Shown piece by piece: positions 1 to 8,318 of a stretch of DNA of 64,000 nucleotides. The DNA is taken from positions 1 through 64,000 of the forward strand of contig JASBRJ010000327.1 of assembly GCA_030149525.1 (NCBI GenBank), in the 5' to 3' direction. Positions within the stretch are counted from its first letter, which is position 1. The number at the start of each line of letters is the position of its first letter. The notes beneath the pieces were generated by a model. The model was given only the letters and a program-made list of their open reading frames with translations. It did not search any database and was not told the origin of the DNA. The stretch comes from a bacterium. GTDB lineage: Bacteria > Vulcanimicrobiota > Xenobia > Xenobiales > JADMJV01. Made by a program: the position numbers and the translations under genes.

Positions 1-2
1 AC

Positions 3-97
3 GAGGAGCCTGCCGCTCATGGGGAGTCGGCCCACCACGAGGAGCCTGCCGCCCACGGGGAATCGGCCCACCACGAGGAGCCTGCCGCCCACGGGGA
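3..97 (+). repeat. 36-bp tandem repeat, coding
   Basis: Two full 36-bp units (3-38 and 39-74) and a third partial unit (75-97) encode EEPAAHGESAHH in frame with the TPR protein. The units differ by few bases, so they arose recently by tandem duplication. The array may extend left of the window. Confidence 0.85.
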
Positions 98-857
98 GGA
101 CACAAAGAACGGGCACCAGGATGCAGCCTCGGGTTCCGAAGGCCATGGCCAAGCCAAAGAGGAGGGCGGTCATGGTGGAGGTGGCAACGAATGGACCAAG
201 ATGGCCGAAGCGGTCACAAGTCACATTAATAAGGGCGATCTGGCGAGCGCAGAAGAGGAAGCCGTCAAGGCCCTGGAGCTGGCTCGCAAAAGCCAAAATC
301 GACAACAGGAGGTCACAAGCCTCCACAACTTGGGGAAGATTCGAATGTCGCTGGGCGAGATCGACGAGGCGATCCACCTCTTTGAAGAAGCTGTGGAGCA
401 TGGTGAGAAATTGGAGCACCCGGATCCCAGAGAAACTGCGCTCTGCCTCAACAAATTGGCGGCGGCGCACTACGCCCAGAGAAAGCCCGGCAAAGCTCGA
501 ACGGCCCTTCGCCACGCCCTCAAGATAGTGGGTCCGGAGGGTGATCTGCGCTTGGAACTTCTGCAGAATCTGGCGGCTGTAAGTCAGCAACAAGGCGACC
601 TCCGCACTGCCGAGGCTCTTCTCGAAGAAGTTCGTGTTATGCGAGTGGAGGCGGGCAATCCCCCTCCCTGCGAGGGAAGTTCGCTGCTCTGGGCCTCTCG
701 CGTCTGGCCTAAAAAGTTCTACAAGTCTCCGGCGGTCCTTTATGAGTCAAGACAAAGGCCGGTCTATCGCGGTTCGGCCTCGGCGAGATATCTGGCCAGA
801 GTCTATCCTAAGCCGCCAAGCGAGGAGCAGGAGGCTGAGGCCTCCGGGGGGCATTAA
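3..857 (+). CDS. TPR-repeat protein with N-terminal 12-residue repeats (5' partial)
   Basis: The frame is open from the left window edge, so the start is missing. It begins with tandem copies of EEPAAHGESAHH, passes through a Gly/His-rich linker, and then reads as helical tetratricopeptide repeats (from about position 201, with motifs such as SLHNLGKIRMSLGEIDEAIH and LCLNKLAAAHYAQRKPGKAR). TPRs are protein-binding scaffolds; the partner is unknown. The helical pattern fades after about position 650, and the last 65 or so residues do not look like TPR. Another frame over about 665-710 reads LRGKFAALGLSRLA, which looks more TPR-like, so a frameshift or a decayed 3' end is possible. An ATG at 201 could start a shorter product, but the open, repeat-bearing frame upstream favours a longer protein. 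Confidence 0.6.
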   Translation, partial: EEPAAHGESAHHEEPAAHGESAHHEEPAAHGEDTKNGHQDAASGSEGHGQAKEEGGHGGGGNEWTKMAEAVTSHINKGDLASAEEEAVKALELARKSQNRQQEVTSLHNLGKIRMSLGEIDEAIHLFEEAVEHGEKLEHPDPRETALCLNKLAAAHYAQRKPGKARTALRHALKIVGPEGDLRLELLQNLAAVSQQQGDLRTAEALLEEVRVMRVEAGNPPPCEGSSLLWASRVWPKKFYKSPAVLYESRQRPVYRGSASARYLARVYPKPPSEEQEAEASGGH

Positions 858-868
858 ACTACCTCGTC

Positions 869-901
869 TTGCTTTCTATAAGCAACGAATTAGTGTATAA
901 T
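869..901 (+). promoter_or_regulatory. possible sigma-70 type promoter for the DHp protein / LuxR regulator pair
   Basis: A perfect TATAAT lies at 896-901, about 30 bases before the TTG start at 931. The nearest -35-like element, TTGCTT at 869-874, is 21 bases upstream of it, which is too wide, so only the -10 is convincing. Confidence 0.3.
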
Positions 902-930
902 CATCACCTACAGTGAATTGGGGAGTAACT

Positions 931-1224
931 TTGAAGAAGGTCGTAAATGAGGGGTGCAACGATCAGCTCGATCTTAAACCTTGCTTGAGTTTTGCAAAAA
1001 GACTTCACGACCTCATCCAGGGGGATTTTTGCCGAACTCTGTCCGAAGAGCTTCACAGGGACCTTTGCCAGAAGTTGACGGCTGCGAAGCTCGAACTTGA
1101 TATCATGGCACTGGACCAAAGCGACGAATCTCTGGAGCGCGCCCGCGATGCACTCAGCGAAGGTATAAAAGGCATCCGAGAACTTATGGAAGCCCTGGCC
1201 TTGAGAGGAGAAAGTGAAGTCTAA
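931..1224 (+). CDS. small DHp-only histidine-kinase-like protein (no ATPase domain)
   Basis: I place the start at TTG 931, five bases after GGGGAG (920-925); a GTG at 913 lacks a Shine-Dalgarno. The 97-residue product contains an H-box like that of the HisKA_3 (NarX/LiaS) kinase family: SEELHRDLCQKLTAAKLEL, with His42 as the candidate phospho-site. The remainder is predicted helical, as expected for a dimerisation/phosphotransfer helix pair. No N, G1 or G2 box follows: the protein stops where the ATP-binding domain should begin. Its stop overlaps the start of the LuxR-type response regulator (TAATG), so the two are translationally coupled. I infer a phosphotransfer or phosphatase partner for that regulator. 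It could also be a decayed kinase. Confidence 0.55.
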   Translation: MKKVVNEGCNDQLDLKPCLSFAKRLHDLIQGDFCRTLSEELHRDLCQKLTAAKLELDIMALDQSDESLERARDALSEGIKGIRELMEALALRGESEV

Positions 1225-1871
1225 TGCCGAGCGTTTATCTCATAGAGGATCACTCTTTGGTTAGAGGAGGTCTCCGACGCCTCATCCAGGCCGCTACTGA
1301 AATCGAAATTGCCGGAGAAGCCTCAACCCTGGAGGAAGCCCTCCCTCAAGTCGAATCCACTTCGCCCACCGTCGTGACCCTCGATCTTATGCTCCCGGGG
1401 ACCTCCGGGCTGGAGGCGGTCGACAAACTCCTCAGCGTCTCGCCCAATCTGAGAATTCTCGTTGTTTCTTCCCGCACCGAAGGGCCCGAAATTCAAGCTC
1501 TGCTCCAACGCGGAGTGCTCGGTTACATTACCAAAGACGCTTCTTCCGAGAGCTTTCTGAGCGCCTTGGAAAAGGTGGCCGAGGGCCAAACATATCTGGG
1601 GCAGGAGGCCGCTTCTTCACTGGCTCGCGGCTTCCGAGAAACAGGTACCAAGACGGAGGTTGTCCTTTCCAAGAGGCTGATCGAGGTCTTGAAGTACATT
1701 TCTCAAGGTAAAAAGACCAAAGAAATCGCCGATGCTCTTTTTCTCAGCCCAAAAACGATTGAGAAATATCGCGGCCAGATACTTCGGAAGCTGGACGTCA
1801 GAAACCAGATCGAGGCACTCCAAAAAGCTCGTGAACTGGGCCTTCTCGACGATCCCCGAACGACCGTCTAA
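1224..1871 (+). CDS. NarL/LuxR-family response regulator
   Basis: The 215-residue protein has an N-terminal receiver domain with acidic residues at EDH (residues 8-9), phospho-acceptor Asp54 in LDLMLPG, and the conserved Lys in TKDASS. A C-terminal LuxR-type helix-turn-helix follows (ISQGKKTKEIADALFLSPKT). It therefore probably binds DNA and controls transcription when phosphorylated. The ATG overlaps the stop of the DHp-only gene upstream, which points to that protein as a partner. The next gene converges on it from the minus strand nine bases away. Its targets cannot be read from the sequence. Confidence 0.9.
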   Translation: MPSVYLIEDHSLVRGGLRRLIQAATEIEIAGEASTLEEALPQVESTSPTVVTLDLMLPGTSGLEAVDKLLSVSPNLRILVVSSRTEGPEIQALLQRGVLGYITKDASSESFLSALEKVAEGQTYLGQEAASSLARGFRETGTKTEVVLSKRLIEVLKYISQGKKTKEIADALFLSPKTIEKYRGQILRKLDVRNQIEALQKARELGLLDDPRTTV

Positions 1872-1879
1872 CCACTTCT

Positions 1880-3322
1880 TTAGGCACGACTGTGAAGAAT
1901 GGCGTCGCGAACGGCGCTGTGCAGTTCTTTCAAGTCGAAGGGCTTTCTGAGAAAGAAAAGACATCCCCGGGACATCAGATCGTTCACTCGACGATTTCGG
2001 GTGAACCCGCTCATAAGGACCACTCGAACCCCAGGGTCCATCTCCTTGATCTTCTCAAAACAGCCGGCACCGCCCATATTGGGCATAACCAGATCGAGAA
2101 CCACCAGGTCGATCTCTGATTGATGCTTTCGAAACTTCTCCACACCCTCCACGCCGTCTTTAGCGGTTAGAACGGAGTAGCCGAACTTGGAAAGTGCAGA
2201 ACGTCCTATGGAGCGGATGCTCTCCTCGTCATCCACCAGAAGGATTGTCTTGCCTTTTCCTTCCTGACCGCTGGGCCGAAAGCCGGACTCGGGCGACTTC
2301 TCCGCCCGGGCGGGTGCGGTGGGCAAGTTGATAAGCCGTACACGTCGTTCTGTCTCGGTCCAGTAGACGAGGTGACCGCCCATGGATTTACAGAGGGTTC
2401 TGCAATCCTGCAGACCCACGTCATCCACAGGACTGAATCCTTGGGGGCCGGGCCGGGTCTCCACCTCGAACACGACCGAATCCTCAGCCTCTCGGGCGGA
2501 AATCTTCATCTGGCCTCCCAGATTGATCTCTTTAGCCGAATCGATAGCCGTGAGAACGATGAGCCGACGGAGATCCGCCGACCGATGCTTGAGCACGGAC
2601 TCGCCGGCGGGAATGTCTGCAAAGACTTCAACCCCTCGGGGCAGGGAATATCTGATCAGAGACACCAGGTCGCGGCAGGCCTCGAAAAGGCCGGTCTCGT
2701 TGCTCTCATCGTTGTCGCCGCCTCGCTTGTCGCCGATGAATTTTTGTTGGGACACCATTCGTAATATCTGATGACAGAGATAAGACGCTTCACCGCCGGG
2801 TGGTACCTCGCGGGAAATCACCTCGGCAAGATGGAGAAGCGAAGAAAGAAGTACCTGACCGTCCCCTGCGGAGAGCTCGCCTTCGTTCTGACTTTGAGAA
2901 CCGATATCCAGAAAGCTGTCTGAAGAATGGGAGATGGTGACCACGGTCAGATCTTGAGAAGCGGGGTCTGCCTTGACGGTGAGACCTTGCTCTCCAAGGA
3001 GAATGGTCTCCCGGTAGGGCACGCCGTTATGCAGACAAGAATCGATACCTTGCTGAACAGCTCTCCCCAGGGCTCCCGAGAGGTTGAGTTCCTGCACCGG
3101 GATGCCTACCGAATCGACCGGGTCGATCCTCAGTTGCTCGGCAGCCGCCTGATTGGCATGAGAAACTCGATTCCCCTCAAACACGAGCAGTCCGTAGCTG
3201 GTCGCATCGAGCGCCTTTTTCAGCTTCTCATAGGGACCCAGAAGCTCCTTAAGCTGCCTCAGAATGTTCTGAGCCGAGTTATTGTTCTGGAAGGGGGAGT
3301 CCACACTCTCTCTATCGACCAT
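1880..3322 (-). CDS. PAS - degenerate histidine kinase - receiver protein
   Basis: A 480-residue protein. An N-terminal coiled stretch leads into a PAS-like domain (about residues 35-130, with YGLLVFEGNRVSHANQAAAE). The middle has the length of a DHp plus ATPase module but lacks the key residues: there is no clear H-box, the N-box position reads LRRLIVLTAIDSAKEI without Asn, and the G1 position reads ETRPGP instead of a D-x-G-x-G motif. The C-terminal receiver (about residues 360-480) is intact, with VDDEE, Asp in LDLVMPNMGG and a KPF Lys. I infer a pseudokinase scaffold delivering an output through its receiver. It is divergent from the receiver gene at 3428. Confidence 0.7.
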   Translation of the reverse strand: MVDRESVDSPFQNNNSAQNILRQLKELLGPYEKLKKALDATSYGLLVFEGNRVSHANQAAAEQLRIDPVDSVGIPVQELNLSGALGRAVQQGIDSCLHNGVPYRETILLGEQGLTVKADPASQDLTVVTISHSSDSFLDIGSQSQNEGELSAGDGQVLLSSLLHLAEVISREVPPGGEASYLCHQILRMVSQQKFIGDKRGGDNDESNETGLFEACRDLVSLIRYSLPRGVEVFADIPAGESVLKHRSADLRRLIVLTAIDSAKEINLGGQMKISAREAEDSVVFEVETRPGPQGFSPVDDVGLQDCRTLCKSMGGHLVYWTETERRVRLINLPTAPARAEKSPESGFRPSGQEGKGKTILLVDDEESIRSIGRSALSKFGYSVLTAKDGVEGVEKFRKHQSEIDLVVLDLVMPNMGGAGCFEKIKEMDPGVRVVLMSGFTRNRRVNDLMSRGCLFFLRKPFDLKELHSAVRDAILHSRA

Positions 3323-3427
3323 TTTGTTCTCCTTTTAAGTCCACTGTTGCCGCCATCCTCAAGCCTGAGATCTCCTGCAAAAAGTTCTGTCTTTAAGTCT
3401 AAAATTTTCCCTCAAACCACCGAAGCT

Positions 3428-4024
3428 ATGAGTGTGAAAGTACTCTACATTGAAGACCAACCGATGAACGCCGCCGTTGTGAGATGCCTGCTTGAAGAAG
3501 GCCTGGGATGCCAGGTGTTTCTGGCCGCCAACGTCTTCGAGGGCATTAGAGTCCTGGAGACAGAGTTCAATATCGGTCTCATTATCACCGACCTCCACCT
3601 GCCCGGCTCCTCCGGCCTTGTTCTTCTGGAGAAGATCAAATCGAATCCGTCCTGGAATGAGATTCCGATTATCGTTTGTACCGGAGACACCAATAAGCAA
3701 ACCGTGATCAACGTCGCCAAGCTCGGTGTTCAGAACTTCCTTTGCAAGCCGGTCACCAGAGACGCCCTGCGGGCAAAGTTCTGGACCGCTGTGAAGAAAT
3801 CTCCCATGGAATTGACTCATCGCACTAAGGTTCTGCTCCAGTTGGACATCGATCTCGAGCGCTACCAGGCCATCATTCAGGATGCCAAGACAGCTCTTGA
3901 GGGGGTTCTCTGCCAACACTTCGAGGACACCGATCAAGACACGCGGAACGAGATTCGAGAACTCATCTGGCCCTGGTTCACCAACCTGGACGCCGAAGAG
4001 CAAGCCGTCCCTGTCTCCAACTAA
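3428..4024 (+). CDS. response regulator, receiver domain plus short helical tail
   Basis: The protein starts at ATG 3428 (MSVKVLYIEDQPMN), giving 198 residues. The receiver spans about residues 1-125, with the acidic pair at Glu9-Asp10, phospho-acceptor Asp55 (ITDLHLPG), Thr in VCTGDT and Lys in LCKPVT. The last 70 or so residues are predicted helical and match no output domain I recognise. The open frame runs further upstream, but that stretch lies antisense to the pseudokinase gene. The context is a group of phosphorelay genes, so it may take phosphate from one of its neighbours. Confidence 0.8.
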   Translation: MSVKVLYIEDQPMNAAVVRCLLEEGLGCQVFLAANVFEGIRVLETEFNIGLIITDLHLPGSSGLVLLEKIKSNPSWNEIPIIVCTGDTNKQTVINVAKLGVQNFLCKPVTRDALRAKFWTAVKKSPMELTHRTKVLLQLDIDLERYQAIIQDAKTALEGVLCQHFEDTDQDTRNEIRELIWPWFTNLDAEEQAVPVSN

Positions 4025-4115
4025 GCCATCCTTCTTGAGGACAACTTCGTCTTGACCTCTAGCCTAACTTTTCTTTCGGAGCGACTCCTTCCATCACAAA
4101 CTAAGATGCCCGCCC

Positions 4116-5027
4116 TCAGGCCGGCATGGAGAGCTTGACGCCACGTTTGGCCGCGCGTCCATTACTCATCTGCAGAATCTTGATACCGAATCGTTCGTCG
4201 ATGACCACCACTTCGCCGATAGCCACCTGGCAGCCGTGCACGTAGAGCTCTACCGGCTCACCCGCCAGTTTATCCAGCTCTAAAACCGAACCTTTGCCCA
4301 GAGCGATCAGCTCTTCCATACTAATGGAGGTCGTCCCCAGAACGGCCGTCACTTGCATGGGAACGTCCAGAATGAGTTCGATGTCGTTCTCCGGCCCAAC
4401 CATGGCCTGGGCTGAGAGACTCTGAAAACTTGGCTGCTGAACCTCGGAAGAACTCGCTCTGGTGGGAGTCGGCTGAGGGTTCGACTGCTGGAACAGAAAG
4501 GCGGAGTTGGACAGCTCTTCGGCCAACATCGACGGGATTAGCAGATGCAAAACATAAGTGTGATCACCACTTGTCAGCGGAAATTGAAAGCCCTGATAGA
4601 GTTGGGCGCCAAGATCGGCCGGAGGCCCGTAGTTGGAAGACCCCACCGTGACCGAGGTACCCGGAAGCTGAATGGATGAGGCCAGTGATTCCGGCAGCAT
4701 AGCAACGATCTGCTGAATCGCCTCGGAGACCACTTCTTGGTGGAGCTTGGATAGCTCCGCAGGCGGTTCGTCCTCACCCAACATGAGAGCGCCAAGACTA
4801 CAGGCATCCTCGTCTTCCAAAGCCAACAGCATAGGACCGGCGATGGAACCACTCAGATTGATGGCAAGCGAAAAACATTTGCCCAGGTACTCATCCCACT
4901 CTTGGGGGGTGATCGACTTGGGTTCGGGAGGCGTTTCCGTCATCACCTCCTGAGCTAGAAGCGCTGCCAGAGTTTGGGCCGACTGATCGACCCAAACGTT
5001 GAGTGCTCTTAATGCGGGATTCTTCAT
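4116..5027 (-). CDS. fliN: flagellar motor switch protein FliN, FliY-like
   Basis: A 303-residue protein, much longer than enteric FliN (about 137 residues). The C-terminal 90 or so residues are a SpoA/FliN domain (DIELILDVPMQVTAVLG, GSVLELDKLAGEPVELYVHG). The N-terminal half resembles a CheC/CheX-type fold, with LHQEVVSEAIQQIVAMLPES in the position of the CheC helix motif, so the overall plan is that of FliY. A Pro/Ser/Gln-rich linker separates the halves. It forms the C-ring with FliM and FliG. The ATG overlaps the fliM stop (ATGA), and AAGGAG lies just upstream, inside fliM. If the CheC-like half is active it would dephosphorylate CheY-P; I cannot confirm its catalytic residues. Confidence 0.88.
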   Translation of the reverse strand: MKNPALRALNVWVDQSAQTLAALLAQEVMTETPPEPKSITPQEWDEYLGKCFSLAINLSGSIAGPMLLALEDEDACSLGALMLGEDEPPAELSKLHQEVVSEAIQQIVAMLPESLASSIQLPGTSVTVGSSNYGPPADLGAQLYQGFQFPLTSGDHTYVLHLLIPSMLAEELSNSAFLFQQSNPQPTPTRASSSEVQQPSFQSLSAQAMVGPENDIELILDVPMQVTAVLGTTSISMEELIALGKGSVLELDKLAGEPVELYVHGCQVAIGEVVVIDERFGIKILQMSNGRAAKRGVKLSMPA

Positions 5028-6004
5028 CTTCTCTCCTTACAGGGGCCTTCTATTTGTACGGCCATCTTTCGACCTAAAACTCCAGGTCTACCTGAAAATC
5101 TGGGTACACCGCTCACTTTGACCTGAACGGGTTGAGACTCTTCTTGTTGCAATTGAACGACATCACCGGGCTTGAGGGCTGCAAGTTGCCGGGCGTTGAG
5201 CCAGGCCGAGCCGAGATCGACGGTAATGGGGAGGGGAAGTTGCTTGAGGCGCTTAGGGAGAGGCTTCTGGCCGGCTATTTGAGCCTGAGCCGGGTCCTTC
5301 TGCCCTTTGTGACCGATGAGTCGATTGAGATCCTTGAGGGGCGTGTAGATGCTGATCTGTCCGTTGCTCGGCCCCAGGCGAAGGTCATAGAGACCGCGTA
5401 CCATAAACTCGTCGTTGGCCAGAGAACGCGGGATCATTCGCTCGTCGGTGTCGAGAATCTCAATCTCAATCTTGGGCTCAAAATTGCGAAACTCGGAAGC
5501 CCAAAGGATAAGGAGTTGTTGGCAAAGATCGCCCATCAAGCCGCGCTCAAAGTCGGTGAGGGGGCGAGTCAGAATTGTGCCGCTTCCCGGGCCACCCATG
5601 ATCCGATCCAGAGCGGCATACAGCTGACTGAGATTCAGCTTGATAATTCCGGGCATGGTGTCCTGCATCTTAAAGAGACAAAACAGTGTCGGAATGCCGT
5701 GGGAGCGGAAAAGTTGTCCGTAGGTCGTCTGATCGACCTCCACGAGCTTGGCGTCGACGCTCGAGCGCGTCAGGGCGGCAAGATAGTTCGAGGCGCTACG
5801 AGTAAAACGCCCGAAACACCCTCTCAGAGCGCGTAACTGCTCCTTAGAAAGCTTGTCGGGTCGTCTGAAATCGTAAAGTCGGTATTGACTGCTCTGTTCA
5901 GCGGCAGCCTGGAACTGTGGAGACAGCTCCTTGGACTCGGTTTCCGAGCCCAGCGCGGCGCCGGATAAGAGAGCATCGATCTCGCTTTGACTTAGATTTT
6001 CCAA
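5024..6004 (-). CDS. fliM: flagellar motor switch protein FliM
   Basis: A 326-residue protein with the N-terminal CheY-P-binding motif LSQSEIDALLSG, the central CheC-like middle domain (including NYLAALTRSSVDAKLVEVDQ and GGPGSG), and a C-terminal SpoA domain (LPITVDLGSAWLNARQLAAL). It is the C-ring subunit that receives CheY-P and sets rotation direction. The start is TTG at 6004, seven bases after a perfect AGGAGG. It is preceded by cheX and cheY and overlaps fliN, so these four genes probably form one transcription unit. Confidence 0.95.
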   Translation of the reverse strand: MENLSQSEIDALLSGAALGSETESKELSPQFQAAAEQSSQYRLYDFRRPDKLSKEQLRALRGCFGRFTRSASNYLAALTRSSVDAKLVEVDQTTYGQLFRSHGIPTLFCLFKMQDTMPGIIKLNLSQLYAALDRIMGGPGSGTILTRPLTDFERGLMGDLCQQLLILWASEFRNFEPKIEIEILDTDERMIPRSLANDEFMVRGLYDLRLGPSNGQISIYTPLKDLNRLIGHKGQKDPAQAQIAGQKPLPKRLKQLPLPITVDLGSAWLNARQLAALKPGDVVQLQQEESQPVQVKVSGVPRFSGRPGVLGRKMAVQIEGPCKERR

Positions 6005-6186
6005 GTCGCAACCTCCTCAAACTCACGTTTAGTTTGAAGCGTGAGCTTAACTAGACCATTGCCCTCACCGGCTATCTCCACTTTCGAAAAAACGGAAATT
6101 TTCTCAGCAAGAAAGCACCGCTCGAAAATCCGAAACGGCGCTCTTGCTCCTACCAAATGAGGTGCCACAAACCTCAACCTGGGTCG

Positions 6187-6606
6187 TTAGGCGACCGAGC
6201 GCACAGAGAATAATTTCTCCACTACGGACTTGATCTTGACAGCAGCTTCAGCCGGCTTGAAGGGCTTCACAATGAAATACTTCGCGCCGGCGCCGATGGC
6301 TTCTTTAACCATGTCTTGATGGCCGAGCGAGCTCACCATGACGACTTTCACGTCGGGGTCGAGAGCTACCAGGTTGCGCACAAGCTCCACCCCACCCATA
6401 TTGGGCATCACGATGTCGCTGGTCACGATATCGGGTCGGGTCTTCTTGTACAGTTCCATGGCCTGTACTCCGTCCATCGCTTCTCCGACCACTTCGCCGC
6501 CCAGCAGCTTTACGGTCATCTTCAACGCTTTCAGGATAAAGGCAGAGTCGTCAACAATGAGAAATCTAAAGGGCGATCCGTCTACTTTTCTAATTTCGAG
6601 TCCCAC
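6187..6606 (-). CDS. cheY: CheY-like response regulator
   Basis: A single-domain receiver of 139 residues with a ten-residue leader: acidic pair in FLIVDDSAF, phospho-acceptor Asp64 (TSDIVMPNMGG), Ser in MVSSLG and Lys in VKPFKP. It starts with GTG directly after the cheX stop. Lying between cheX and fliM, it is the most likely motor-binding CheY, with CheX as its phosphatase. A second CheY is encoded in the cheA operon, so the two may divide the roles of motor messenger and phosphate sink. Confidence 0.9.
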   Translation of the reverse strand: MGLEIRKVDGSPFRFLIVDDSAFILKALKMTVKLLGGEVVGEAMDGVQAMELYKKTRPDIVTSDIVMPNMGGVELVRNLVALDPDVKVVMVSSLGHQDMVKEAIGAGAKYFIVKPFKPAEAAVKIKSVVEKLFSVRSVA

Positions 6607-6607
6607 T

Positions 6608-7096
6608 TCAGGCTATTTTCCTTTCAGGTACGCTATGGCTGTTTTTGATAGAAACGTTAATATTGATGCAACCGGCCTCTGTACTAACAGGTATCAGGAA
6701 CTTGTTTTTGGTTCCGCCTATCCGCATTTCTTTGCCACAGAAGATGGTCGGCGGAGCTATGGATAAAGTTCCACCGTTGTCGTTGAGCAAGGTCACGGCT
6801 CGACCACCGGCAAGATTGGCCAACTCACAAAGAGTAGCGCAAGCGAAATCGTCGAGTTCCTCGAACGGCTCGCCAAAATTCATGAACTCACAAATCTTGA
6901 GAGCGCTGGGCTTTGAGAACTCCAGAAAGAAACAACCTTCTAGACTTCCCGTCAATCCCAAAAGTACCGTCACCTCTTGAACTTCCGACACGCCTTCGAC
7001 TTCCGTTGGTGGTCCAACTTCGGCCGGTGCGTCCATGAAAGTGGACAGCACATCCACAGTTGCGTCGGCAAAGAACCGAGAGTAGTTTGTCTGCAT
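6608..7096 (-). CDS. cheX: CheX-like CheY-P phosphatase
   Basis: A 162-residue protein of the CheC/CheX/FliY family. The signature helix reads LCELANLAGGRAVTLL, with the conserved Glu and Asn of the family's E-x2-N active site. The family removes phosphate from CheY-P to reset the motor signal. AGGAGG lies nine bases before the ATG. A sigma-28-like promoter sits just upstream (7119-7145), and cheY and fliM follow on the same strand. Confidence 0.85.
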   Translation of the reverse strand: MQTNYSRFFADATVDVLSTFMDAPAEVGPPTEVEGVSEVQEVTVLLGLTGSLEGCFFLEFSKPSALKICEFMNFGEPFEELDDFACATLCELANLAGGRAVTLLNDNGGTLSIAPPTIFCGKEMRIGGTKNKFLIPVSTEAGCININVSIKNSHSVPERKIA

Positions 7097-7118
7097 TACA
7101 GAATGCCTCCTATGTCTG

Positions 7119-7145
7119 TTTTCGGCCGATCCCCTAACTTTTTAA
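7119..7145 (-). promoter_or_regulatory. sigma-28-like promoter upstream of cheX
   Basis: On the minus strand, TTAA, 15 bases, then GCCGAAAA; the -10 matches GCCGATAA at 7 of 8 positions. It lies 23 bases before the cheX ATG. Confidence 0.5.
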
Positions 7146-7205
7146 GTGACCAAACCCCACGCGAGAGCCCATTTTTTTGGGCTTGATATTCCCCTAACTG
7201 TTAGG

Positions 7206-8318
7206 TCAGGAAATCCTTGAATTTTCTACTATGTGTGCAGCCAGCTGGGACAGGGGCACCAGTTCCTCTACCACCCCGGCCTCCCAGGCGACTTTGGGCA
7301 TGCCCCAAACCGCACACGTGGCTTCGTTCTGAGCGATCACCCCGCCCCCGCCCCGAAGAACGGCCTTAGCTCCCTCACAACCGTCATTGCCCATGCCGGT
7401 CATGATGACGCCTTGACAGCGAGCCCCGAAGAGCTTGGCTGCCGAGAAAAAGAGATGATCGGCTGCAGGTCGACATCCATGAAGTCTAGGCTCTTGATTG
7501 AGCTGGATAATGGGATGCCGTTTGTCCCCCCCGACGAGCATGTGATAGCCGCCGGGAGCGACATAAATTCGACCTTTGCGGACCGGTTCTCCGTCCTTTG
7601 CTTCACTGACCGGCATGGCGCACAACTTGTCCAGCCGCTGTGCCAGAGTAGTCGTGAAGAGGGGTGGCATGTGCTGAACCACCAGGATAGAACCTGGAAA
7701 ATCCGCCGGCAGACCGGTCACCATCTCACTGAGAGCCCTCGGTCCTCCGGTCGAGACTCCGATCACGACGATATCTCGAGCCAGAGTCCGCTGCACCGTC
7801 TTAGGTCTTAAGGGAAGGACTGGGGCACGGTTTGCCGGCTTTACCTTGGACATCGGGGGAGGAGGGGGGGCCGGCGCGTGAGCCAGGATCTTGTCCTGCA
7901 GTTGATTGCGCAGGTACTCGACCTTGTCTCCCTTCACCGAGGTGCCGGGCTTGGTGATAAAGTCCTCCGCACCCAAGTCCAGAGCTTCGAGAGTCTTCTC
8001 AGCGCCCACAGCGGTATGAGCAGAGACCATAATGACCCTAACATCCAGTCGACAGTCCTTGATAGCTCTCAGTGTCTGGATGCCGTCCATCTGAGGCATC
8101 TCGAGGTCGAGAGTGAGTACGTCGGGGCGCAGTTGCTTGATTCTTGATATGGCTTGCTGGCCGTTGGAGGCCGTGCCTACCACCTCCACTCCCGGAATCT
8201 TTCGGAGGGCTCGTCTCAGCGCACCAAGGAAAAAGGTGGAGTCATCGACAGCCACGACCCTGATAGGGCGACTTGTTCCGGGGCGTGGTCTTTCGTCTCT
8301 CCTGGTGCCGGGTATCAT
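7206..8318 (-). CDS. cheB: chemotaxis protein-glutamate methylesterase CheB
   Basis: A 370-residue protein starting at ATG 8318, which overlaps the cheR stop as ATGA. The N-terminal receiver has VDDS and phospho-acceptor Asp71 (LDLEMPQMDG). A Pro-rich linker leads to the methylesterase domain with catalytic Ser in GVSTGGP, His in VQHMPP and Asp in MTGMGNDG. It demethylates glutamates on chemoreceptors when CheA phosphorylates its receiver, giving adaptation. It is the last gene of the cheA-cheW-cheY-cheR-cheB operon. Confidence 0.95.
   Translation of the reverse strand: MIPGTRRDERPRPGTSRPIRVVAVDDSTFFLGALRRALRKIPGVEVVGTASNGQQAISRIKQLRPDVLTLDLEMPQMDGIQTLRAIKDCRLDVRVIMVSAHTAVGAEKTLEALDLGAEDFITKPGTSVKGDKVEYLRNQLQDKILAHAPAPPPPPMSKVKPANRAPVLPLRPKTVQRTLARDIVVIGVSTGGPRALSEMVTGLPADFPGSILVVQHMPPLFTTTLAQRLDKLCAMPVSEAKDGEPVRKGRIYVAPGGYHMLVGGDKRHPIIQLNQEPRLHGCRPAADHLFFSAAKLFGARCQGVIMTGMGNDGCEGAKAVLRGGGGVIAQNEATCAVWGMPKVAWEAGVVEELVPLSQLAAHIVENSRIS

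Noticed and set aside
2927-3427. Long upstream extension of the receiver gene at 3428
   Set aside because: It lies antisense to the pseudokinase gene, and the receiver fold begins exactly at ATG 3428.
5992-6177. Small 61-codon frame upstream of fliM on the minus strand
   Set aside because: It has no recognisable domain, and the fliM TTG with its own AGGAGG lies in its 3' end. It is more likely leader sequence.
7166-7183. Hairpin AGCCCA-TTTTTT-TGGGCT as the cheB terminator
   Set aside because: It lies between cheB and cheX on the upstream side of cheX's coding direction but has no T-run on the minus strand, and cheB transcription comes from the opposite side.
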